Source: Dehalococcoidia bacterium UBA4060
Lineage (GTDB): Bacteria > Chloroflexota > Dehalococcoidia > GIF9 > UBA5629
Direction of reading: 5' to 3'
Assembly (NCBI GenBank): GCA_002383665.1
Contig: DFZI01000023.1
Span: 6,042 to 19,864 of the forward strand
Length of the DNA: 13,823 nt
Shown here: piece by piece, positions 1-5,765 of the stretch
How positions within the stretch are numbered: the first letter of the stretch is position 1
Layout: the number at the start of each line of letters is the position of its first letter
Made by a program: the position numbers and the translations under genes
The notes under the pieces: generated by a model
Told to the model about the DNA's origin: nothing
Databases searched by the model: none
The model's input: only the letters and a program-made list of their open reading frames with translations

Positions 1-1
1 G

Positions 2-706
2 GTACGCTCGGCCATTGCCAAAAACACCCGCGTACCGGGTAAGAGCCAGGAAGAACTCGATACTGCTATCCGGCAAATTGTCTCTAAAGCCATTGCATCT
101 GATGAGGTTATCGATATTTTCGGTGCCGCCGGATTAAAAAAACCGGACATATCTATCCTGTCCGACGAGTTTCTGTCCGAGGTCCAGAAAATGCCCCACC
201 GTAACCTGGCACTCGAGTTGCTCAACAAGCTTCTCAATGATGAAATAAAGTCGACATCGAAAAAGAATCTTATTCAGTCGCGCTCATTTGCGGAAATGCT
301 TGAAAAAACCATCCTGCGTTACCAGAACCGCACCATCGAGGCTACTCAGGTGATTTTAGAGCTCATCGAACTTGCTAAAGAAATGCGAACAGCCAGAGAT
401 CGCGGCGCTCAATTAGGCTTAAGTGAAGAGGAAGAAGCTTTCTATGACGCATTAGAGGTAAACGATAGTGCCGTTAAAATTTTAGGGGACGAGGTGCTGA
501 AAAACCTCGCTCGCGAGCTGGTAGAAACGGTTCGGCAGAATGCTACGATAGATTGGACCGTGAGAGAAAGCGCCCGCGCTAAGCTCCGCACGATGGTCAA
601 AAGATTGCTTCGCAAATATGGTTACCCACCAGATAAGCAGCAAAAGGCCACCTTGACCATACTGGAGCAGGCCGAGTTACTTGGAAGAGATTGGGCGGGT
701 TCATAG
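2..706 (+). CDS. hsdR: Type I restriction endonuclease subunit R, C-terminal part (5' end outside window)
   Basis: The reading frame is open from base 2 to the stop at 704-706, so this is the last ~234 residues of a longer protein. HsdR is the ATP-dependent DNA translocase/endonuclease subunit of type I restriction-modification complexes. The visible part holds no helicase or nuclease motif. It is the helical, charged C-terminal region of the family that contacts the HsdM/HsdS methylase. Recognisable stretches are an NTRVPGKSQEELDTAIRQ-like opening, KMPHRNLALELLNKLLNDEI, a RSFAEMLEKTI..Y helix, and an end of the form DWTVRESARAKLRTMVKRLL followed by RKYGYPPD. The family assignment is from recalled sequence character. 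Composition is more AT-rich than the ene-reductase downstream, as is common for mobile defence genes. hsdM and hsdS are not in the window and would be expected to its left. No terminator directly follows the stop. Confidence 0.85.
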   Translation, partial: VRSAIAKNTRVPGKSQEELDTAIRQIVSKAIASDEVIDIFGAAGLKKPDISILSDEFLSEVQKMPHRNLALELLNKLLNDEIKSTSKKNLIQSRSFAEMLEKTILRYQNRTIEATQVILELIELAKEMRTARDRGAQLGLSEEEEAFYDALEVNDSAVKILGDEVLKNLARELVETVRQNATIDWTVRESARAKLRTMVKRLLRKYGYPPDKQQKATLTILEQAELLGRDWAGS

Positions 707-915
707 AATTAATACTTCTGCACATTTCGTTAGATTGTGCAACCTGACCGGACTAAGATAATATTACAACTGCCAGATGAAAGCTCTTTTAACAATCTTG
801 ATCCTGCTGTTGATTTCAGCAATATCTATGCATATGTATATTCAGCAGTCTTAATAATGCAAACATATGTGCTGATTTTCCTTCATTCTTTGAGTTCATC
901 CATCTTCAGTTTTCC

Positions 916-944
916 TTGACACCTCCTGCCACACCATTTAACAT
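916..944 (+). promoter_or_regulatory. Predicted sigma70-type promoter of the ene-reductase gene
   Basis: A perfect -35 TTGACA (916-921) is followed after exactly 17 bp by TAACAT (939-944), a 4/6 match to the -10 box. The predicted start of transcription is near 951, giving a leader of about 48 nt before the ATG at 999. The start site coincides with the left arm of the palindrome at 949-972. Confidence 0.6.
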
Positions 945-948
945 AGCC

Positions 949-972
949 GCTGTCACGCTCAGTCGTGACAGC
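949..972 (+). promoter_or_regulatory. Perfect 9-bp inverted repeat at the transcription start: operator or 5' hairpin
   Basis: GCTGTCACG (949-957), six bases, then its exact reverse complement CGTGACAGC (964-972). It begins at the predicted start of transcription and ends 12 bases before the Shine-Dalgarno GAAGG (985-989). That is a typical repressor-operator position. As RNA it would form a stable 9-bp stem followed by AATTTTAT, so it could alternatively be a weak intrinsic terminator/attenuator or a 5' stabilising hairpin. DNA-operator and RNA roles cannot be separated from sequence alone. Confidence 0.6.
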
Positions 973-998
973 AATTTTATATGTGAAGGTTGGCCACT

Positions 999-2948
999 AT
1001 GAGCAGAGAAAAATACAGTCACCTCTTTGAACCGGGTTCCATCGGCAAGCTGAAAATACGCAACCGCCTAGTGCTGCCGCCCATGGCGACCATGTTCGCC
1101 GAGGAGGATGGCTCGGTCAGCGATATGACCATGGATTATTACGAGGCTCGGGCCAGGGGTGGGATGGGGCTGATCATCGTTGAGATCACGGCACCGGGCA
1201 TGCAATGCACCGGACCTCACCAGCTCTCACTGGGTGATGACCGCTTCATCCCTGGCTGGAAAAGGCTGGCGGAGGCCGTCCACAGGCATGGCGCTAAAAT
1301 CGCCATACAGCTTCAGCATTCCACCATGGAAAACCGGGACGGCCGGTTTGTGCAGGTGGGGCCTTCTGCTGTTATCGTGCCCGCGCGTGTGATGGGTGCG
1401 CCGGATAACCCTCCCCATGAGCTGAGCGAAGGCGAGATCAGGGATATCGTGGGATGGTTTGCCGGAGCATCGGTCAGGGCCAAAAAGGCCGGGCTGGATG
1501 GCGTGGAGATACATGGTGCACACCAGTATCTGGTGGCGTCCTTCCTCTCACCGGCTACCAACCGGAGAACGGATAAATACGGCGGCAGCGTGGAGAACCG
1601 CGCCAGGTTTATGGTTGAGATATTGAAGGCTGTGCGCAAAGCGGTGGGAGCCGACTTCCCGCTCTGGATACGGCTGAATGGACAGGAATGGGGCGTGGAT
1701 AACGGGCAGACTCTGGACGATACCAGGGTGTTCGCCAGGCTGGCGGTAAAGGCGGGTGCACAGGCCATACATGTCTCCGGCTACGGGGCGGGATCGTTCA
1801 TTACGAAGGCGCCGATCGCCGATACGGCCGGCGTGCTTGTGCCTCTGGCAGCCGAGATCAAAAAGGTTGTATCTGTGCCGGTCATCGCCGTGGGCCGGCT
1901 GGACCCGGCGATCGGAGAGAAGGCACTGGCCGAGGGCAAGGCCGACTTCGTGGCCATCGGCAGGAGAAATCTGGCCGACCCCGAACTGGCCAGCAAGACC
2001 GCCGAAGGCCGCGAGGATGAGATCAATCCCTGCATCGGCTGTCTGGAATGTATAGACCGGCGTGCGGGCATCTTCGATCAGTCCAACTTTCGCGTGGTCT
2101 GCACCATCAACCCGGTCAATGGCCATGAGAAGGAGTATGCCATCACTCCGGCGAAGACGATTAAAACGGTGGTCGTGGTCGGTGGAGGGCCGGCCGGGAT
2201 GATTGCCGCCCGCGTGGCCGCTCTGCGTGGACATAAGGTCACGCTGTTTGAGAAGGGGCCGGTCCTGGGAGGGCTGTTGAATATAGCGGCAGTGCCTCCA
2301 CATAAAGAGGATATCGTGCCCTGGATAAGGTACCTGGCAGACCAGTTGAGCAGGGCCGGCGTTCAGGTGAGGCTGAACAGCGAGGCTACACCGGCGGTGC
2401 TGGAAACCCTAAAGCCCGATGCGGTGGTCATTGCCACGGGCGGCACCCCGCTTCGGTTAGATATCGCCGGCGTGGATAGGCCCTGGGTGACAACGGCTGA
2501 AGATGTGCTTTCGGGCAGACGGCAAGTCGGCCAGAAAGTGGTGATCATCGGTGGTGGTCAGGTGGGGTGCGAGACGGCGGACTACCTGGCTGGGCAGGGC
2601 AAGCAGGTGACGGTCATCGAGGTGCTGAAAAAGGCAGCCAGCGATATGTATGTGATGGTCAGGCACAGGCTGATGGATGACCTGCGCAGCCGCAGAGTGG
2701 TGCTCCTGACAGGTGCGCGCTGTGAAGCCATCCTGGAGGGCAGCGTGCTGGTCACCACCGGCGACGGCAAGCGTGAAAACATCCCGGCTGAAACCGTGAT
2801 CATCGCCGTAGGCTACCGGCCGGACAACAGTCTTCAGGAAGCGCTTAGGGGACGATTTGATGAAGTGTATTGCATCGGCGATGCCAGCAAACCGCGACGC
2901 ATCTGCGACGCCGTGCAGGAGGGCTACTTAACCGGCCTAAGGATATAG
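999..2948 (+). CDS. Old Yellow Enzyme-family NAD(P)H:flavin oxidoreductase with [4Fe-4S] and FAD domains (2,4-dienoyl-CoA reductase / enoate reductase type)
   Basis: A 649-aa cytoplasmic flavoenzyme of the class that includes 2,4-dienoyl-CoA reductase, 2-enoate reductase and trimethylamine dehydrogenase. Electrons from NAD(P)H would pass FAD to [4Fe-4S] to FMN and reduce an activated C=C bond. Residues 1-340 are the FMN TIM barrel, with the family signature GVEIHGAHQYLVASFLSP (168-185) followed by N..RTDKYGGS.ENR. The cluster cysteines are Cys345, Cys348, Cys351 and Cys368. A Rossmann motif VVVVGGGPAG (391-400) binds FAD and a second, VVIIGGGQVG (514-523), fits the nucleotide site. Start: ATG 999 has GAAGG nine bases upstream; an in-frame TTG at 990 lacks such spacing. 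The first three cysteines have the CxxCxxC spacing of trimethylamine dehydrogenase, but residue 30 is Ala where that enzyme, as I recall, has the Cys that binds FMN covalently. That argues against trimethylamine as substrate. The true substrate is unknown; an enoate or enoyl-CoA is likely. Confidence 0.88.
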   Translation: MSREKYSHLFEPGSIGKLKIRNRLVLPPMATMFAEEDGSVSDMTMDYYEARARGGMGLIIVEITAPGMQCTGPHQLSLGDDRFIPGWKRLAEAVHRHGAKIAIQLQHSTMENRDGRFVQVGPSAVIVPARVMGAPDNPPHELSEGEIRDIVGWFAGASVRAKKAGLDGVEIHGAHQYLVASFLSPATNRRTDKYGGSVENRARFMVEILKAVRKAVGADFPLWIRLNGQEWGVDNGQTLDDTRVFARLAVKAGAQAIHVSGYGAGSFITKAPIADTAGVLVPLAAEIKKVVSVPVIAVGRLDPAIGEKALAEGKADFVAIGRRNLADPELASKTAEGREDEINPCIGCLECIDRRAGIFDQSNFRVVCTINPVNGHEKEYAITPAKTIKTVVVVGGGPAGMIAARVAALRGHKVTLFEKGPVLGGLLNIAAVPPHKEDIVPWIRYLADQLSRAGVQVRLNSEATPAVLETLKPDAVVIATGGTPLRLDIAGVDRPWVTTAEDVLSGRRQVGQKVVIIGGGQVGCETADYLAGQGKQVTVIEVLKKAASDMYVMVRHRLMDDLRSRRVVLLTGARCEAILEGSVLVTTGDGKRENIPAETVIIAVGYRPDNSLQEALRGRFDEVYCIGDASKPRRICDAVQEGYLTGLRI

Positions 2949-2971
2949 TCAGCCTGTTTCTTAATATTATC

Positions 2972-3001
2972 TTCACAATTTTCCGCTAAGCTGGTTATGT
3001 A
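2972..3001 (+). promoter_or_regulatory. Weak candidate promoter for the zinc-ribbon gene
   Basis: TTCACA (2972-2977), an 18-bp spacer, then TATGTA (2996-3001). Both boxes are imperfect. It lies between the ene-reductase stop and the zinc-ribbon start, and no terminator separates the two genes, so readthrough is equally possible. Confidence 0.25.
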
Positions 3002-3060
3002 AGGATATAAATCAGCACCGGTGGCATACAGCTTTCTGGCTTTGCAGGAGGTGAATATGT

Positions 3061-3351
3061 ATGCGGGAAAAGTATTTTTGCCCTAACTGCCGCGGCGTCA
3101 TCACGTGCGGCGAAAGGTACTGTGGCACCTGCGGAACCGCCCTGCGCTGGGTGATCCCTCAGCCCATCACCGACACAGCGGAAGAACCGCATGACGCCAC
3201 CAGGACTGCACGGGGCAAAAGCGCTGCTACAGGCACGATGACCTCGCTTGGTGCAGATGTAGCCAAACTGCTGGTCGAGTTCGAACGGCAGTTGCGGGAG
3301 CAACACGGCGGCCGATCAGATCAATCCGCCGGCAGCTCAAATCAGAATTGA
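3061..3351 (+). CDS. Small zinc-ribbon protein, function unknown
   Basis: A 96-aa protein. Residues 5-25 carry two CxxC knuckles (Cys7/Cys10 and Cys21/Cys24, with an extra Cys16), as in zinc-ribbon domains that bind one structural Zn. Residues ~35-70 are polar, Ala/Thr-rich and probably disordered. Residues ~74-90 (GADVAKLLVEFERQLREQ) form a likely amphipathic helix. A strong Shine-Dalgarno AGGAGG (3046-3051) lies nine bases before ATG 3061. Another ATG at 3057 has only five bases of spacing and opens a nine-codon frame, so 3061 is preferred. It has no signal peptide or membrane segment. It follows the ene-reductase by 112 bp on the same strand. Such proteins may act in protein-protein or nucleic-acid contacts, but nothing here fixes a role. 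Confidence 0.7.
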   Translation: MREKYFCPNCRGVITCGERYCGTCGTALRWVIPQPITDTAEEPHDATRTARGKSAATGTMTSLGADVAKLLVEFERQLREQHGGRSDQSAGSSNQN

Positions 3352-3362
3352 TTAAGAGCGTC

Positions 3363-3386
3363 CGGGCATGCGTTTAGCAATGCCCG
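3363..3386. terminator. Hairpin between convergent genes, probable bidirectional terminator
   Basis: CGGGCAT (3363-3369) pairs with ATGCCCG (3380-3386), with an inner GC/GC pair and one bulged A around a GTTTA loop. It sits between the zinc-ribbon stop (3351) and the cupin stop (3389, opposite strand), where a shared terminator is expected. The U-tracts are poor in both directions (TCTTAT on +, CTCTTAAT on -), so efficiency is uncertain. Confidence 0.5.
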
Positions 3387-3388
3387 TC

Positions 3389-3703
3389 TTATGACCTTAT
3401 CATGATCAGCATCATTTTGAAGTTGGTAGCAGCCTGCAGGGCATGGGGCTGGTTGGCCGGCATGATTATCATCTCGCCTTTCCTGACCCGAACGGTCTGA
3501 CCCGATATCGTGATATCAGCCTCGCCATCGAGCACGTTGACGAAGGCATCGAAGGGGGCCGTATGCTCACTAAGAGCCTGCCCCTTCCAGAAGGCGAACA
3601 GCGTCAGCGTGCCTGCTTTCTTGTCGATCAGCGTCTTGCTCACTACCGCTCCATCCTGGTAGGCGATCTCATCAACCAGGACAGCAGGTTTTGCATTCAT
3701 CAT
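3389..3703 (-). CDS. Small single-domain cupin protein
   Basis: A 104-aa beta-barrel protein. Cupin motif 1 spans residues 41-60 (G41, H47, G60) and motif 2 spans 76-87 (G76, P82, H87). Of the usual metal ligands, His47 and His87 are kept, but the second motif-1 His is Ala49 and the Glu position also appears to be Ala. A metal site, if present, would be incomplete or unusual. FVNVLDGEADITISG and VRKGEMIIMPANQPH are typical of small sensor-like or stress-associated cupins. Two ATGs (3703 and 3700) follow the Shine-Dalgarno GGGAG at 5 and 8 bases; either is possible. The gene starts 44 bp after the CODH-like stop on the same strand with no terminator between, so the two are probably co-transcribed. 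Function is unknown; a small-molecule-binding accessory to the CODH-like protein is speculative. Confidence 0.8.
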   Translation of the reverse strand: MMNAKPAVLVDEIAYQDGAVVSKTLIDKKAGTLTLFAFWKGQALSEHTAPFDAFVNVLDGEADITISGQTVRVRKGEMIIMPANQPHALQAATNFKMMLIMIRS

Positions 3704-3747
3704 AGCATCTCCCTTTCAAACATATTCGTGTCTCTTGAGGGATAGTA

Positions 3748-5652
3748 TCATATGCCCAATTTTTTACGCTGGGATTCGATATGTGCGGCTATGCCCTCCA
3801 CGGCCTTGACGGCGTCCTGCTCCACGTTCAGTATCCCGCCGGTCACGCCGGGCAGGTCCTCAGTGAGCAGCCTGACCAGGTTGGGACCTCCGGTGATGGT
3901 GGGCACGGGGTTGACATAGGTGTAAAGCCCGAAGCCCAGGGCGAAGATGGCATCGATGGTGGCCTTCTGCTCCATGTACTCGGGTGCTACGGCTGCCACC
4001 GGCAGATCGGTGACCGGCACGCCGCCCAGCTCTCTGGAGATAGCTCCCAGCAAGTCGGCCAGCCTGCCCGTGTCGGTGCAGGTGCCGTAGCTCAGCACGG
4101 GTGGTATGCCCAGCTTTTCACACAGCCCCTTGAGGCCAGGGCCAGCCAGGCTGGCGGCCTCCGGCGAGCAAAGCCCGGCCACCTGCAGTGCGGCGTTGCC
4201 ACAGCCCATGGAAAGCACCAGGATATCCCGCTTGATCAGCTCCCTGGCCATGGACACGGTGTGTACGTCGTTGCCGTGGTCACGCAGCGTGGTGCAGGAG
4301 ACCAGCCCCGCCACCCCGCGCAGGGTACCGGCCTTGATGGCGTCCAGAAGCGGCCCCAGCGAGCCTCCCAGGGCCTCTGTAATGCTTTCTGTGGAAAAGC
4401 CGACGGTGGCCTCATGCAGGGGCAGCCCGGTGAGGGGCTGGACCGATTCCCGGCGCCGGCCGAAGTTGGCAATGGCCATTTCCAGAAGGTCGGCGGCCTG
4501 CCTGCGGGCCTTCTCGGGAATATAATCGATGCGGTCGGTTATGCCATCGAAGGCGACGAGCTGGCTGACCGGTATGAGCTTGAACTTGTATCTCTCGGCA
4601 TAGGCAGGATCGATCTGCATGGAGCAATTCATGTCGCAGGCAAACAGGTCAACGCAGCCCGAGGCCAGCACGGCCTCCTGGAAGATCCAGTTGCCTGTGA
4701 AGCCGTAGAAGGCATCGTCCATCTGCCAGCGCTGTATCATCTCCTGTCCCGTCTCGATGTTGGCGATGACGCGCAGCCCTTTTGCCCCGGCGGCCCTGGC
4801 CTTGTTCTGCCATTCCTCGGTGCGGGCGAGTTGCACCATGGCAAAGCCCAGGAAGGGCTCATGCCCGTTGGGCAGGGCATTGACGTAATCGGGGTCGAGC
4901 ACACCCAGGTCGACGCGCATCCTGTGCGGACGAGGTATACCGAACAAAATATCCTGGCAGTATTCGTTGACAATCTGGCTCTGGTAGGCCATAGCTATGC
5001 CCAGGCGCATGGCCTTGAGCGCCAGGCTCTGGTAATAGCCATCCACATTGGTCAGGCAGGAACTGGTGGCGAACATCAGCTCGCCGTAAATGCCGCCCGG
5101 GAAGATGCCCAGCTTTTTCCAGGTCTGCTTGCGCTCGGGTGGAGCCAGCGCCTCCACGATCTGGCTGGGCTCGTCGTAATTGCGATGAAAGTCCTCCTCG
5201 ACGAACTTGCACAGCCTTTTGGCTACCTGTTTGTATGAGCCGGAGACGCTGAGGCCCAGCCTGCCGGCGAACCATTTGAGCTTCCGGCCCTCCGTGATGC
5301 TGAAGAGCGTGTGACCGCCGGCCGTAGCCCTGAGCGTCCTGATGGTCTGCTCGGTGTGGTACTGGTAGGTGGAAGATCCCAGCACGTTGCGCAGCAGCAT
5401 CATGCGCATGGCCATGCCGTCGGCGGTGATGCCGCAGACGCCGCGCTTGTCCCTGGCCGCATCAGCCCGGCAGGGCCCGTTGGAGCAAAGGTCACAGCGC
5501 GCCCCGGCCTGGCAGAAGGGACAGCGCTGGTCGGGACTGCTGCCCAGGGCCTGGGCCTCGTAACGGTCCCAGATGTTGGTCATGCCGTCCTGCTTGATGC
5601 GGTTGTAGACTCTCCTGACTGACTCGTGGTAGGAGATCCGGCTCTCTTCCAT
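3748..5652 (-). CDS. Anaerobic CO-dehydrogenase (CooS) family protein with a hybrid-cluster-protein-like active-site ligand set
   Basis: A 634-aa protein, normal length for CooS. N-terminal Fe-S motifs: Cys44/Cys47 (CxxC, likely intersubunit D-cluster), then Cys53, Cys56, Cys61 and Cys73 (B-cluster; CDLCSNGPCR...GVCG). The C-terminal half is CODH-like, for example ARELIKRDILVLSMGCG (469-485) and LGIPPVLSYGTCTD (514-527). Of the six canonical C-cluster ligands, five are kept: His264, Cys343, Cys453, Cys484, Cys525. The Cys295 position (normally ..CCTGNE..) is Glu300 in IETGQE. The region of catalytic Lys563 reads YMEQKA (559-564), like the WYEQKA motif of hybrid cluster protein, rather than CODH WMSEKA. 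CODH relay histidines 93, 99 and 102 align with Tyr96, Gln102 and Arg105; only His99 (CODH His96) remains. CO oxidation is therefore doubtful; an HCP-like redox role (NO or hydroxylamine reduction, S-nitrosylation, or similar) or a new reaction is inferred. No CooF, CooC or acetyl-CoA synthase gene is present. Shine-Dalgarno GGAGG lies ten bases before the ATG. The family is sure; the function is not. Confidence 0.85.
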   Translation of the reverse strand: MEESRISYHESVRRVYNRIKQDGMTNIWDRYEAQALGSSPDQRCPFCQAGARCDLCSNGPCRADAARDKRGVCGITADGMAMRMMLLRNVLGSSTYQYHTEQTIRTLRATAGGHTLFSITEGRKLKWFAGRLGLSVSGSYKQVAKRLCKFVEEDFHRNYDEPSQIVEALAPPERKQTWKKLGIFPGGIYGELMFATSSCLTNVDGYYQSLALKAMRLGIAMAYQSQIVNEYCQDILFGIPRPHRMRVDLGVLDPDYVNALPNGHEPFLGFAMVQLARTEEWQNKARAAGAKGLRVIANIETGQEMIQRWQMDDAFYGFTGNWIFQEAVLASGCVDLFACDMNCSMQIDPAYAERYKFKLIPVSQLVAFDGITDRIDYIPEKARRQAADLLEMAIANFGRRRESVQPLTGLPLHEATVGFSTESITEALGGSLGPLLDAIKAGTLRGVAGLVSCTTLRDHGNDVHTVSMARELIKRDILVLSMGCGNAALQVAGLCSPEAASLAGPGLKGLCEKLGIPPVLSYGTCTDTGRLADLLGAISRELGGVPVTDLPVAAVAPEYMEQKATIDAIFALGFGLYTYVNPVPTITGGPNLVRLLTEDLPGVTGGILNVEQDAVKAVEGIAAHIESQRKKLGI

Positions 5653-5685
5653 GTTGCACTAACCTCCGTGTAATGTTTATCGGCT

Positions 5686-5714
5686 ATTGTAATAAAGAGA
5701 TACTCGGGTGAATA
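5686..5714 (-). promoter_or_regulatory. Predicted activator-dependent promoter of the CODH-like gene
   Basis: On the minus strand, TACAAT (5691-5686; 5/6 to the -10 box) lies 17 bp from a poor -35, TATTCA (5714-5709). The predicted start of transcription is near 5679, leaving about 26 nt of leader with the Shine-Dalgarno. A good -10 with a poor -35 overlapped by a palindrome is the pattern of class II activator-dependent promoters. Confidence 0.5.
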
Positions 5715-5730
5715 TGACCTTGGTCATATT
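5711..5730. promoter_or_regulatory. Perfect palindrome, CRP/FNR-family operator candidate
   Basis: AATATGACC (5711-5719), TT, GGTCATATT (5722-5730): two perfect 9-base arms. It can be read as TATGA-N6-TCATA (CRP layout TGTGA-N6-TCACA) or ATGAC-N4-GTCAT (FNR layout TTGAT-N4-ATCAA; close to the TTGAC-N4-GTCAA type I recall for HcpR). The centre at 5720.5 is 41.5 bp upstream of the predicted start of transcription and overlaps the -35. Its two-base centre and lack of a following U-tract make an RNA terminator unlikely. No regulator gene is in the window. Confidence 0.6.
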
Positions 5731-5765
5731 TTGGGCATAGCGAACGAAAACGTGGCAAGCCATCC

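Noticed and set aside
820..875. CATATGT / ACATATG inverted repeat downstream of hsdR
   Set aside because: Seven AT-rich base pairs around a loop of about 26 bases, with a core that is itself palindromic; likely chance in AT-rich spacer.
737..919. 60-codon GTG-start frame downstream of hsdR
   Set aside because: No Shine-Dalgarno, AT-rich, no recognisable domain; its end overlaps the predicted -35 of the ene-reductase promoter.
999..2948. Ene-reductase as a trimethylamine dehydrogenase
   Set aside because: The first three cluster cysteines have the same spacing, but the FMN-linking Cys is Ala30 and the last cysteine gap differs.
3781..5238. Long open frame (485 codons) on the plus strand, opposite the CODH-like gene
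   Set aside because: It is a mirror of the GC-rich CODH-like gene: no recognisable domain, Gly/His/Gln-rich low-complexity translation, and the minus-strand protein is unmistakable.
3748..5652. Annotating the CODH-family gene simply as a CO-oxidising CooS
   Set aside because: The C-cluster Cys295 equivalent is Glu, the Lys563 region is of HCP type, and three of four relay histidines are missing, so the standard functional name would mislead.
5711..5730. Reading the palindrome upstream of the CODH-like gene as the M20 gene's terminator
   Set aside because: AT-rich arms around a two-base centre and no following T-tract in the minus direction; its position at -41.5 fits an operator better.
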